Shown in pieces: positions 1 to 8,025 of a stretch of DNA of 64,000 nt. The number at the start of each line of letters is the position of its first letter. Within the stretch, counting starts at the first letter, position 1. This DNA is from VRUE01 sp963732225. Its GTDB lineage: Bacteria > Actinomycetota > Thermoleophilia > Solirubrobacterales > 70-9. A model generated the notes under the pieces. That model had not been told where the DNA came from. It saw only the letters and a list, made by a program, of their open reading frames with translations, and ran no database searches. The DNA lies in contig CAVSYR010000002.1 in assembly GCA_963732225.1 (NCBI GenBank), positions 930,001 through 994,000 of the forward strand, in the 5' to 3' direction. A program made the translations under genes and the position numbers.

Positions 1-635
1 TTCAGCTCGGGGAGCGCCTCTGACGCGGCCGCGGCTGCGTTTCGCAGCGCTCCCTGCACGTCTGGCTCCGGCGGCTCGGGAAGCCGGGGCTCGGCCGCTC
101 CGCGGCTGCGCAGCTCGGCGTGGGCGCCGATCACCATTGCCCGCAGCCCGCCGATGTCGAAGGCGGCTGCCGTGTCCTCGCGACTGCGCTCGCCCGCGGC
201 CAGGAAGGCCTCGAGTGCCTCGTCGAAGGCCTTGCCGGCCGCCCGCTCGGTCTCCGGGGCGTCCAGCACCCGGAACCTGGGATCGATGCCGACCGCGACC
301 GGGTGGGCCGAGAGCAGGCGGTTGCAGAAGCCGTGGATCGTCGTCACCCAGGCGCTGCCGAGCCGGGGCAGCAGCTCGCCGGCGCGCTCGGAACCCGCCT
401 CGGCCCGGCGCTCGACCTCGGCCCGGATCCGCTGACGCAGCTCGGCGGCGGCCTTGTCGGTGAAGGTGAAGGCGAGGACGGCGTCGGGGGAGACGCCCCG
501 CTCACAGACGAGCCGGCAGTAGCGGTCGACCATCACCCCGGTCTTGCCCGTGCCGGCGCCAGCCTCGACCATCACCTCCGCGGCCGTCGCCTCGATTGCT
601 GCCCGTTGCTCGGCGGTTGGCTTGCGCTTGCTCAC
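1..635 (-). CDS. UvrD/Rep-family DNA helicase, N-terminal part (cut by window edge)
   Basis: Superfamily 1 DNA helicase, probably the motor subunit of a RecBCD/AddAB/AdnAB-like end-processing complex. The N-terminus has the Q-motif context (PTAEQRAAIEA), an intact Walker A (AGAGTGKT) and motif Ia (FTFTDKAAAELRQR). The GTG start overlaps the stop of the upstream nuclease gene in a GTGA arrangement, so the two are probably translated in a coupled way and form a complex. About 211 residues are visible; the rest runs off the left edge, so I cannot say whether it has its own nuclease domain. Confidence 0.88.
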   Translation of the reverse strand, partial: MSKRKPTAEQRAAIEATAAEVMVEAGAGTGKTGVMVDRYCRLVCERGVSPDAVLAFTFTDKAAAELRQRIRAEVERRAEAGSERAGELLPRLGSAWVTTIHGFCNRLLSAHPVAVGIDPRFRVLDAPETERAAGKAFDEALEAFLAAGERSREDTAAAFDIGGLRAMVIGAHAELRSRGAAEPRLPEPPEPDVQGALRNAAAAASEALPEL

Positions 636-3634
636 CGCTCGTCGTCCTCGTCGTCGCTCACCGGCTCGACCGGCGCCCGGTCGCGGCGGCAGATCGGCGC
701 GAAGTCACAGAAGGTCGGGCAGATGCCGTGGTTGCGCAGTCCCTCGCGCGGGCCGGGATCGCGATCGATCTGGCCCGCTCGCATGCGGGCGACGATCTCG
801 CCGGCGCGGCGGCGGGCATCGGCGAGCAGCTCGTCGAACTCCTCCCGCTCGACGCTGTCGGTCTTGGCGAGCCCGTAGCCGCCAAGCTCAGCCGCGGCCT
901 CCTCCAGCACCAACCCCCGCGGCCGGCGCTCCGAGGTGGCCCGCAGCGGGTGGTAAAGGCCGCCGACGATCTCCGCTCCCCAGAGCTCGGCAACGGCGAT
1001 CAGGTAGAGCTGCAACTGCAGCTTCGCCTCCTCCTCCAGCTTCACCCGCGGCGAGACTTTGCTCGAGAGCTTGTAGTCGAGGACGAGGGCGCGCCCGTCG
1101 GCCGCCCGGTCGACCCGGTCGATCGCTCCGTGCAGGCGCCAGCCGTCAATCTCGAGCGTGGGTTGCTCCACCTCCTCGGACTCCGAGAACCCCGCCTCCA
1201 ACAGCCAGGGCTCGAAGCCGGCCATCTCCCGGCGTGCCTCCTCGGCGAGGAAGCGCGCGAGCAGTCCCTCGATGCGGGCCAGCATGGCCCGCTCGGCCGG
1301 GTGCTCGCCGAGCCCTTTCGCCGTCGCGATCTCTCCCACCAGCTCCTGGCTGCGGGCGATCCACGCCGTCAGCGAGGCGGGCCGGGGCAGGGGATCGCCA
1401 CCGGGTCGCTCCTTGTATAGGGAGAAGAGGGCGGCGTGCACGATGCCGCCCTGGACGAGCGGGTCGGGGGCGGGGTCGAGTGGCTGGGGTGAGAGCTCGT
1501 GCGAGACGAACCAGCGGTAGGAGCAGACGTCGAAGCCCTCCAGGGTGGTCCCTCCGTAGGCGTGGACGTCGCCGAGCGCCGCGATCACCGCCGGGTTCGA
1601 GAGCGGGCCGGGGGCGCGAGTGGCGGCCTCGGCGGCGCGGGCGCTCGCCAGGCGACCCCGGACCCGATCGGCGATCGCATCCTCGGCACCGGCGAGCTCC
1701 AGCAACTGCTCAGCGTCGGCGCGCGTGCCAGCGGCAGCGATCGCCCGGGCCAGTTCGGTCTCCGAGGGCGCATCGGCGACGCGGTGGACGACCTCGGCCA
1801 GGCCGCGGCCGCGCGGCTCGCTCCCGCTTGGCTCCAGCATCTGCCTGACGTCCTCGATGAAGGGCGAGGGCGCCTCGGCACCACCGTTCTCGTCGCTGTC
1901 GCGGTAGGAGAGGAAGAGCCTGCGTCTCGGCAGCGCCAGGCAGACGTGGAAGAGGTAGCGCTCCTCGGCGCTGCTGTCGTGGCGCGGCAGCAGGCCGAGC
2001 GACTCGCGCTGGCGCTCGGCGAGAAACGGGTCGGTGTGGGCAGCCCCGCGTGGGAACTCGCCGTCCTGCAGGGAGGCGACGAAGACGTTGTCGAAGCGCG
2101 CTGCTCGCACCCGGCGGGGGTCGGCGATCCTGACCCTGTCCTCGACCGGTCCGCTCCACACCCGCACCCGGATGCCGGCCAGCGTCCGCGCCAGCGCTTC
2201 GGGCAACGGCGCCAGGCCATCGAGCGCTGCTCGCTCGCTCAGAGCGGTGGAGATCGCCGCCGCGGTGCGTGCCTCCAGCTCCGAGCCGACGCGGGCGCCC
2301 ATCGCCGCGGCGAGGGCCCCGACCTCGGCGGCCAGGTCGGCCGGCCTGCCGGCGGACTCGCGCAGTCGCGAGACGGCCTCCTGCGGCTCTCCGTACTTCT
2401 CCTCCCAGATCAGCAGGGCCGCTGCCGCGGTCTGGACGCGCTGGCGACGCAGCTTGCGCTCGAACCAGTCGACCCGCCCCGAGGAGGTGCCGGAGGGGCC
2501 GCGCAGGTAGCGCAGCAGGTCTGCTGCCCGGCCGGTGCCGAGGACGGCTTCCAGCAAGGCGATCAAGGAGCCCCCGACGGAGGTGGTCGAAGCCGGGATC
2601 TCCGCCTCGAGCGCAGTGGGGATCCCGTAGGACTCGAGGATCGAGGCGATCAGCGGGCCGCGCCGCGCCGGGTCGCGGACGACGATCGCGATCTGCTCTG
2701 GCTCGCAGCCGTCGGCGAGCAGGCGCGCCACCTCGACCGCGATCGCCTCGGCCTCGCCGCGCTCGCCGGCCGAGCGCAGGAAGACGAGGCTCTCGTCAAT
2801 CTGGCGGCGTTGCGGCTCGGTCGCGCCGAAGCCCCGCTCGAGATGGAAGAGGAGCGGTGAGTCGGTGTTGCCGGGGTCGGCGGCGGTCGCTTCGATCGAG
2901 TCGATGCCGATCTGTTCGAGCGCTTGGAGGAGGGGGGCGTTGCGCGCCTCGAGCGCCGTGTGCCCGCTTTCGTAGGGCAGGGCCACGGTCACGTCGGTGA
3001 CCGAGGCCAGGCCGCGGATCAGGGCCAGTTGGTTGGGCGTCAGGTCGTCGAGGCCGTAGAGGAAGACCGGTCGTCGCCAGAACTCTCTCCCGTCACTGAG
3101 CAGATCGATCGCATCGCGGGCGATGCTGTGGGCGTCGACAGTCCCGAGCCCGTCCCGCACGCGCGCGTAACCAGCGAAGAGGGCCGCGATGTCGCCGAGG
3201 TAGGCCGAGCCCTCGAGTGTTCCGGCCGTCGCTTCGACGTCGGCCGGCTCGAGGCCCGCCCCCTGCAGCTCGTCGAGCAGCCGCTCCAGCGCCGCCGGAA
3301 AGCCGGACTGCAGGGCGGAGCCGCGTAGCGGGCCCAGCTCCGCCCGCCGCTCGCTGACCGTCGCCGCGACGGCGCCGAGGCGCTGCGCCGGGGTGAGGAC
3401 GGCCCCGGGCGGGGCGCCGCCCGCCGTGGCCACCGCCCGGAACAGGCCGCCGAAGGTCATCACGTCCGCGCCGAGCACCGCGCCGTTCGCGCAGAGCTCC
3501 CGCTCAAAGGCGTAGACGTCGTCGAGGGTGGGGACGACGAGCACCGGATCGCGATCGAGCACGGCGATCAGCCCGCGTCGGATGCGGCCGGCGCGGCCCG
3601 AGTTCGGGGGTCCGTGGATCAGTTTCAGCGGCAT
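632..3634 (-). CDS. AddB/RecB-like PD-(D/E)XK nuclease with degenerate helicase domain
   Basis: 1000-residue protein. The N-terminus has a helicase-like fold with a broken Walker A: residues 8-15 read GPPNSGRA, with Lys and Thr replaced, so this subunit probably does not hydrolyse ATP. The C-terminus has a RecB-type nuclease signature (GAIDRVD, then LVLDYK). Four cysteines, one near residue 700 (DVCSYRW) and three near 970 (CPTFCDFAPIC), fit the Fe-S staple of AddB-type nucleases. It would act with the coupled helicase downstream in double-strand break processing. I chose the ATG at 3634: the reading frame stays open further upstream, but there it lies antisense to another gene and is Arg-rich nonsense. 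Confidence 0.85.
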   Translation of the reverse strand: MPLKLIHGPPNSGRAGRIRRGLIAVLDRDPVLVVPTLDDVYAFERELCANGAVLGADVMTFGGLFRAVATAGGAPPGAVLTPAQRLGAVAATVSERRAELGPLRGSALQSGFPAALERLLDELQGAGLEPADVEATAGTLEGSAYLGDIAALFAGYARVRDGLGTVDAHSIARDAIDLLSDGREFWRRPVFLYGLDDLTPNQLALIRGLASVTDVTVALPYESGHTALEARNAPLLQALEQIGIDSIEATAADPGNTDSPLLFHLERGFGATEPQRRQIDESLVFLRSAGERGEAEAIAVEVARLLADGCEPEQIAIVVRDPARRGPLIASILESYGIPTALEAEIPASTTSVGGSLIALLEAVLGTGRAADLLRYLRGPSGTSSGRVDWFERKLRRQRVQTAAAALLIWEEKYGEPQEAVSRLRESAGRPADLAAEVGALAAAMGARVGSELEARTAAAISTALSERAALDGLAPLPEALARTLAGIRVRVWSGPVEDRVRIADPRRVRAARFDNVFVASLQDGEFPRGAAHTDPFLAERQRESLGLLPRHDSSAEERYLFHVCLALPRRRLFLSYRDSDENGGAEAPSPFIEDVRQMLEPSGSEPRGRGLAEVVHRVADAPSETELARAIAAAGTRADAEQLLELAGAEDAIADRVRGRLASARAAEAATRAPGPLSNPAVIAALGDVHAYGGTTLEGFDVCSYRWFVSHELSPQPLDPAPDPLVQGGIVHAALFSLYKERPGGDPLPRPASLTAWIARSQELVGEIATAKGLGEHPAERAMLARIEGLLARFLAEEARREMAGFEPWLLEAGFSESEEVEQPTLEIDGWRLHGAIDRVDRAADGRALVLDYKLSSKVSPRVKLEEEAKLQLQLYLIAVAELWGAEIVGGLYHPLRATSERRPRGLVLEEAAAELGGYGLAKTDSVEREEFDELLADARRRAGEIVARMRAGQIDRDPGPREGLRNHGICPTFCDFAPICRRDRAPVEPVSDDEDDER

Positions 3635-3744
3635 GGGGGCGAGCGGTCCAGCATAGGTCCGCCCGCGGCGCATCAGAACGCCGCAAACCGGGGCAAAACG
3701 CCCCCCGCTTTGCCGTCTACCCCCTTCTCTAGATTGATCTTCCA

Positions 3745-4200
3745 ATGGCCCTCTGCTTCGTAGACCCAGCCGACGCGATCCGCGCGATCGCCGATTCGAT
3801 CGGCCGCGAGGCCCGCCGCCAGCTGCTCGGCGAGGCGGTGCGCGCCTGGGTCGACGAGATCCCCGACGACGAGCTCGAGACCCACTACGCCAAGGCCCTC
3901 TCCGAGCTCGACGAGCACGACCTCTCGATGCTCGCCGCCTGGCACGGCTCGCTCGAGGTCGGCCACCCGGTCCCGAACCGCGACTTCCTGATGGGCGCCT
4001 TCGGCTCGCTCGGCGACAACCGCCGCGAGGCAATGAAGCTCGCCGCCGGCTTCCGCGGCGAGGAGGCAGTCGACGCCGGAGTCACCGAGGAGGACGCCCT
4101 CGAGCTAGTCCTCGGCCTGCTTTCCTCCCCCCGCCAGATGGAGCTGGCCCTAGAGGCCGTCGAGCTCTACATCTGGGACCGGGCGGGCTCGGACAACTAG
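3745..4200 (+). CDS. Conserved-looking acidic protein of unknown function
   Basis: 151 residues, acidic, mostly helical by composition, no signal peptide and no membrane segment. I do not recognise the family. It is divergent from the nuclease/helicase genes, with 110 nt between the starts. Codon use matches neighbouring housekeeping genes (strong GAG and GC-ending preference), which supports it being real. It is followed by 160 nt of non-coding DNA that belongs to an RNA gene on the other strand. Confidence 0.65.
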   Translation: MALCFVDPADAIRAIADSIGREARRQLLGEAVRAWVDEIPDDELETHYAKALSELDEHDLSMLAAWHGSLEVGHPVPNRDFLMGAFGSLGDNRREAMKLAAGFRGEEAVDAGVTEEDALELVLGLLSSPRQMELALEAVELYIWDRAGSDN

Positions 4201-4228
4201 CCAGCCCCTGGCTCTTGAAACTGAGCAC

Positions 4229-4252
4229 AAAAAGACCCGCCTGAGCGGGTCT
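4229..4252 (-). terminator. Rho-independent terminator of the tRNA-like RNA
   Basis: On the minus strand an 8-bp hairpin (AGACCCGC, loop TCAG, GCGGGTCT) is followed directly by a T run (TCTTTTTG). The plus strand has no T run after the hairpin, so it terminates minus-strand transcription, which here comes from the tRNA-like element about 110 nt upstream. Confidence 0.8.
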
Positions 4253-4279
4253 CGTTGCTAGGTGGGAATCACCCACAAA

Positions 4280-4423
4280 CGCCTGATAAGCCCACTCAGC
4301 GTACCACGAGGGGCGCGCGCCTCAACCAGAATTCCGCTCAGGACGAGCCTGTTAGCAATAGGCGGAGAGCGGGGGACTCGAACCCCTGTCAGTTGATTAG
4401 ACCGACCTCACGCTTATCAGGCG
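4280..4423. repeat. 12-bp inverted repeat linking the tRNA-like RNA to its trailer
   Basis: CGCCTGATAAGC at 4280-4291 is the exact reverse complement of 4412-4423. The second arm is the anticodon-loop region of the tRNA-like element; the first lies in its 3' trailer before the terminator. A second short pair, TTGCTA (4255-4260) and TAGCAA (4353-4358), could close the trailer. The transcript could therefore switch between a cloverleaf-like fold and a fold that sequesters the anticodon arm. Confidence 0.6.
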
Positions 4424-4453
4424 CTTGCTACGACCCCGTAGCCTCTGCTCCCC
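4363..4453 (-). ncRNA. Noncanonical tRNA-like RNA, class II-like cloverleaf with GAT in the anticodon position
   Basis: A 91-nt element that folds as a five-helix cloverleaf. The acceptor stem is GGGGAGC (4447-4453) with GCTCTCC (4364-4370), seven pairs including a G3-U70 wobble, the known alanine identity pair. A 6-bp D-arm-like hairpin with a 4-nt loop lies at 4427-4442. The anticodon-type loop CTGATAA (4414-4420) has a weak 4-bp stem. A 6-bp variable arm pairs 4401-4406 with 4388-4393. The T arm is GGGG-TTCGAGT-CCCC (4372-4386). The run from the anticodon loop through GAGGTCGGT resembles tRNA-Ile(GAT) as I remember it. Against a normal tRNA: position 8 is A, the D loop lacks the usual invariant bases, the fifth T-stem pair is A-C, and CCA is not encoded. 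It could be an allo-tRNA, a tmRNA-like relic or a regulatory tRNA mimic. Confidence 0.55.
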
Positions 4454-4636
4454 TGGATGCAGCTTAAAGGTTTCGCCAAAAGACGAGAGTTGAGAGCAGG
4501 GCTCAACGATAACTATGAGAGGAGCGGATCACCTCTGGCTCTTATTGCTAGTTGGGGACCCGTCGAGGACTGGCGAGACTGGATGTTGTGGCGGAAGGGA
4601 TCTCACGTTCAGGTGTCCGGACTCGTTGGAACTGCA

Positions 4637-5494
4637 ATGGCTCGTAGTGATCTCACCTTTGTTGCAGACACCGACACATGCGCGGCTTGGTTCTACTCGG
4701 CGGCGGGCGTGAAAAATGCGGCCCCAGCGGTGGTCATGGCTCACGGGCTTTCCGGCACGCGGCGCGATCGCCTGGGTGCCTTTGCCGAGCGCTTCGCCGC
4801 AGCGGGATTCGGGGCGCTTGTCTTCGACCACCGTGGTTTCGGCGAAAGCGGCGGCGAGCCCGACCTCTTTGAGCCCGCCCGACAGCTCGAGGACTGGCGG
4901 GCAGCGATCGCCTTTGCGCGCTCGTTGCCCGAGGTCGACGCGGCTCGAATCGCTACGTTCGGCTCTTCGATGGGCGGCGGCAACGCACTCGCCGCTGCCG
5001 CCGGTGATCCAGATGTCGCTGCCGCTATCAGCCAAGTGCCCTTCCTCGACATCATCACGCAAGCGCATCGCTCATCGCCCGGGGTGACCGCTCGAACCGT
5101 CGGCGCCGCAATTCGTGGCCGCCATCTGCCGGCCGTGGGTCAGCCCGACGAGCCGGCGCTGATCAACGCGCCGGGTGGAGAGGAGGGTTGGCGGCGCGTG
5201 GTCGAGATCGGCGAGGATTCGCGCTGGCGCAACCGGGTCTCTTCGCGCTGGCTACTCAGCCGCCCCTTCAGGCCCGTGCGCCACGCTGCGAAGCTGCATT
5301 GCCCCTGGCTCGTCTGCGTCGGTGAGGCCGATCGCGTCGCCAAGCCCGGCCCGGCTATTTCGGCTGCCCGCCGAGCGCCGAAGGGGGAGCTACGGACCTA
5401 CGTCGGTGTCGACCACTTCGACATCTACGACGGCCCCGTTCACGAGGAGCTGATCGCCGACCAGCTCGACTTCCTCAGGCGTCACCTGGCCTAA
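4637..5494 (+). CDS. Alpha/beta hydrolase
   Basis: About 285 residues with a full alpha/beta-hydrolase layout: oxyanion-region HGLSG, DHRGFGESGG after strand 4, nucleophile elbow GSSMGGG, a late acid in GEADRV and the catalytic His in GVDHFD. It resembles serine hydrolases of the dienelactone hydrolase/S15 type; the substrate cannot be inferred. The frame stays open back to an ATG at 4457, but the extra 60 residues look non-coding in composition and contain no recognisable domain, so I start at 4637. The 3' end overlaps the convergent HAD gene by 4 nt. Confidence 0.8.
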   Translation: MARSDLTFVADTDTCAAWFYSAAGVKNAAPAVVMAHGLSGTRRDRLGAFAERFAAAGFGALVFDHRGFGESGGEPDLFEPARQLEDWRAAIAFARSLPEVDAARIATFGSSMGGGNALAAAAGDPDVAAAISQVPFLDIITQAHRSSPGVTARTVGAAIRGRHLPAVGQPDEPALINAPGGEEGWRRVVEIGEDSRWRNRVSSRWLLSRPFRPVRHAAKLHCPWLVCVGEADRVAKPGPAISAARRAPKGELRTYVGVDHFDIYDGPVHEELIADQLDFLRRHLA

Positions 5495-6123
5495 GCGAGG
5501 GCGGCGCGGATCTCGGCGATCGCCTGCTCGTTGTCCTGAAAGTGAACGCCGTTTAGCCCGGCCTTGCGGGCGCCTTCGATGTTGACGAGAACGTCGTCGA
5601 TGAAGAGGCAGGCCGCGGCGGGTTCGCTCACTCGCTCCAGCGTCAACTCATAGATGCGCGATTCGGGCTTGCGGCAGCCGACGAAGCCGGAGTCGACGAC
5701 GGTCTCGAAGATCTCGTCGACCGGCAGCATCGAGCGCCAGACTGGCTCCCACTCGCGCACGTTGTTGGTCAGCATCGCCATCCGGTAGCCCTCGCCCTTC
5801 AGTTCGCGCATCAACTCGATCATCGCCGGGTTCGGCTCCAGCGCCTCGAAGTAGATCTCGCGAAAGCGGTGCATCTCGGGCGGGTGGCCAAGCAGCGGCT
5901 CGAGGTACTCGGTCAGCTGGGCGAGGAAGGCGTCCTCGGTGATTTCGCCGCGCTCCATCTCGAAGAGCGGGTTCTCGCCGTTGGCCTCGGTGGCGGCCTG
6001 CATCGCCTTGCCCAGCGTTTCGGTCGTGATCCCGGTCTGATCCTGGAAGGCCATGAAGGACTCGATCAGCGGCGTCGTCAGCACCCCGCCGAAGTCGGAG
6101 ATGATCGTCTTGATCTCAGTCAT
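5491..6123 (-). CDS. HAD-superfamily phosphatase (class IA, DFGGV subgroup)
   Basis: 210 residues. HAD motif I is DFGGVL, with the nucleophile Asp at residue 10 and Gly replacing the usual second Asp, as in epoxide-hydrolase N-domain-like members. Motif II is LTNN, motif III the Lys in CRKPE, and motif IV FIDD. The helical cap sits between motifs I and II. A small soluble phosphatase or haloacid-dehalogenase-like enzyme is expected; the substrate is unknown. The ATG at 6123 overlaps the stop of the gene upstream by 8 nt, indicating an operon. Confidence 0.82.
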   Translation of the reverse strand: MTEIKTIISDFGGVLTTPLIESFMAFQDQTGITTETLGKAMQAATEANGENPLFEMERGEITEDAFLAQLTEYLEPLLGHPPEMHRFREIYFEALEPNPAMIELMRELKGEGYRMAMLTNNVREWEPVWRSMLPVDEIFETVVDSGFVGCRKPESRIYELTLERVSEPAAACLFIDDVLVNIEGARKAGLNGVHFQDNEQAIAEIRAALA

Positions 6124-6508
6124 CGCTGCGCACGACCTCGTAGTGGCCGAGGCCCTCACGCCCCTCGAGTGCCCAGCGGAAGAAGGCGACCGTTCCGGTC
6201 AGCCCCGGATGACTGACCTCGGCGGCGCTGATCAGGGTGCCGGCACCCCGCAGCGGTTGCCCATCTTCGTCGTCGAGCCAGAGCTCGAGCGTCGCCCGGC
6301 GCTGCACGCCGTCCGGCCCGTACTCGGTCGAGAGCAGCGTCTCTGAGACGTCGACCGGAGCGCCGTCGGGTCCGCAGAGCACGGCTGCGACCGCCTCCTC
6401 GCCATGGCCGCCGGCCCCCTGCGGGCGTACGGCGCTGAGCGCAAGCAGGCCGCCGTCGGCAAAGACAATGCCGATCGAGCGCCGCACGATCTCGTCGGTC
6501 GAACTCAT
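6116..6508 (-). CDS. Uncharacterised small protein, operon partner of the HAD phosphatase
   Basis: 130 residues, soluble, rich in beta-type sequence, with no recognised domain or signal peptide. Position and an 8-nt overlap with the following HAD gene suggest a shared transcript and perhaps a shared pathway. Function unknown. Confidence 0.65.
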   Translation of the reverse strand: MSSTDEIVRRSIGIVFADGGLLALSAVRPQGAGGHGEEAVAAVLCGPDGAPVDVSETLLSTEYGPDGVQRRATLELWLDDEDGQPLRGAGTLISAAEVSHPGLTGTVAFFRWALEGREGLGHYEVVRSDD

Positions 6509-6561
6509 CGGCGGCGAAGACTATTGGCCGGTCCAGCGAGCCGCCCGGCTACCATTGCCGC

Positions 6562-6879
6562 ATGAGCGAGAACGAGACAGTGGCGCTGACCGAAGACGAC
6601 GTACTAGAGGCCCTCGAGGAAGTGATCGACCCCGAGCTCGGCCTTGACTTCGTCTCCCTCGGCCTCGTCTACGACGTTGACATAGAGAAGGACGAAGTCT
6701 TCGTCACCTTCACCCTCACCACCCCGGCCTGCCCAATCGGCCCCCAGGTCTCCGAGCAGATGAAGGAGTTCGTCGGCGACCTCCCCGGCGTCACCGCCGT
6801 CCACCCCAAGATGGTCTTCGACCCAGCCTGGTCCCCAGAGATGATGACCGAGGACGCCAAGTTCGCACTCGGCTTCTAG
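6562..6879 (+). CDS. sufT: SufT/MIP18-family Fe-S assembly factor (DUF59)
   Basis: 105 residues with the DUF59 pattern: DVLEALEEVIDPELG near the N-terminus, a central LVYDV strand, and the conserved TTPACPIG cysteine loop near residue 55. Such proteins help mature Fe-S clusters in Actinobacteria and other bacteria. It lies about 8 kb from the main SUF genes and is transcribed alone, divergently from the HAD operon. Confidence 0.88.
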   Translation: MSENETVALTEDDVLEALEEVIDPELGLDFVSLGLVYDVDIEKDEVFVTFTLTTPACPIGPQVSEQMKEFVGDLPGVTAVHPKMVFDPAWSPEMMTEDAKFALGF

Positions 6880-7168
6880 CGACTTTCTCGCTTTGTCAAT
6901 TCAACGAGTTCCTAGAGCGCGATCATGGCGTGAACGCTCAGATCAAACAAATTGATCAGTAAATCAATCTCAATGTTTTCCAGACGTCTCTCTTCATCCT
7001 GCGGATATCCGGCTAGCAAAGCCAAGCACCATTGAAGGTTCATCAGTTAGAAAGTCTCGTCACCCCTCTCCTTGACTCAGCTCGGGCGCGTGAAACAGTC
7101 TCCGTTGGGCAGAGGCGAATCATCTGCTCGATACGAAAAACCGTAACTCATAGTGAGGGGAAGTCGGA
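6880..7168. other. AT-rich non-coding stretch upstream of an exported protein gene
   Basis: 289 nt of visibly lower GC than its surroundings, with no plausible reading frame. It contains a small palindrome-like run (AAATTGATCAGTAAATCAAT, about 6948-6967). It probably holds the promoter of the following exported protein. A purine-rich ribosome binding site (GAGGGGAAG) precedes the ATG at 7169. Confidence 0.5.
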
Positions 7169-7894
7169 ATGACTAATTCAAAGTTCGGACCACTCTGTCT
7201 GTGCGCTGTGGTCTTTGGTCTGATGGCGTTTGGCGCTACGGCGGCACAGGCTGAAGTCGGCGCACAATGGTTATTTTCCAATAGCGAAGGTTCAGTCGCC
7301 TTCTTAGAAGCGTCGGTCCAGTTCGAAATTGACCAAAAAGTGGTACTGCATACAAAAATAGCCGGAGTACCCGTATTACTCTTATGTCCAAGTATCGCGA
7401 CAGAAAACGCAACTCTTACAGGCAACGGTGGTATCGCCAAAGGTGCCAAAATCAAACTCAGCGGTTGCACCTTTGATCTGAATGGACTCACGTCCAGCGC
7501 CTGTGAACCAACGAGCGGCGGTACGGAAAAAGGAGTTATCAGGACGACGGCTGTTCATGGCTTAATCGTCTTACACAAAACGGGAAGCGGAACGGTAGGC
7601 CTCCTGTCGATTTTACCGGATAGCGGGGAAACCCTCTTCACTGCTGAAATGGGCAAAGAATGCGCAATTGGTACCAAAGTTCCCTTGATCGGGAAGTTTA
7701 CGATCAAAGACTGCGAAGCTCTAGGCGGAACCCATCTGGTCAAACACTTAATAGAAGTGGGTACAAGTGCCGAGTTAACGGAATTGTGGATGATCAGCAA
7801 AACAGCTGAACACGAAACCTCCGTCTTAGGCGGTGCGTGGGCTTTCCTTACCGGAGTGCACTCAGGCTTCAAATTTGGTGGCGACGCCGCATGA
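7169..7894 (+). CDS. Exported protein of unknown function, low GC
   Basis: 241 residues. A signal peptide of about 28 residues ends AAQA before EVGAQW; the mature part is beta-rich, with four or so cysteines and no recognised catalytic motif. I associate this signal-peptide/GAQW family with multi-copy exported proteins in Thermoleophilia (recalled, not verified). Base composition is clearly less GC-rich than the housekeeping genes and codon use differs, with AAA, GAA and TTA present. Together with the AT-rich leader this suggests relaxed or foreign composition. A strong hairpin follows about 40 nt after the stop. Confidence 0.75.
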   Translation: MTNSKFGPLCLCAVVFGLMAFGATAAQAEVGAQWLFSNSEGSVAFLEASVQFEIDQKVVLHTKIAGVPVLLLCPSIATENATLTGNGGIAKGAKIKLSGCTFDLNGLTSSACEPTSGGTEKGVIRTTAVHGLIVLHKTGSGTVGLLSILPDSGETLFTAEMGKECAIGTKVPLIGKFTIKDCEALGGTHLVKHLIEVGTSAELTELWMISKTAEHETSVLGGAWAFLTGVHSGFKFGGDAA

Positions 7895-7932
7895 GTACGC
7901 TCGTCGTCTAGTAATCACGCTTGTATGTTCAA

Positions 7933-7965
7933 CACCCGGGCCGCATCTCGAATGCGGCCCGGGTG
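7933..7965. terminator. 14-bp perfect hairpin after the exported protein gene
   Basis: CACCCGGGCCGCAT pairs perfectly with ATGCGGCCCGGGTG around a 5-nt loop. There is no T run on either side, so it may be a GC-rich non-canonical terminator or mRNA 3' stabiliser between the plus-strand exported protein and the minus-strand fxsA. Confidence 0.6.
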
Positions 7966-8025
7966 AGGGGCAGCGTTTTGATCTGACGTGCAAGGACGCC
8001 TGGCTGAGTTACTGGGCTGGTCCGC

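Noticed and set aside
3635..4033. N-terminal extension of the AddB-like nuclease
   Set aside because: The extension is antisense to the gene at 3745-4200 and is Arg/Gly/Pro noise; the helicase-like fold begins at the ATG at 3634.
4363..4453. Standard tRNA-Ile(GAT)
   Set aside because: The anticodon loop and variable-loop region match, but the D arm lacks invariant bases, the variable arm is long, the anticodon stem is weak and position 8 is not T.
4255..4467. Plus-strand 70-codon reading frame across the tRNA-like region
   Set aside because: It lies antisense to a structured RNA and its terminator; the translation resembles the usual spurious product of reading a tRNA gene backwards.
4363..4720. 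Ordinary one-piece tmRNA ending at 4363
   Set aside because: The T arm and G3-U70 fit, but within about 440 nt upstream on the minus strand the only sequence able to pair with the 3' acceptor strand is at 4447-4453. No tag frame ending in LAA and no 5' TTCGAC domain with a matching acceptor was found.
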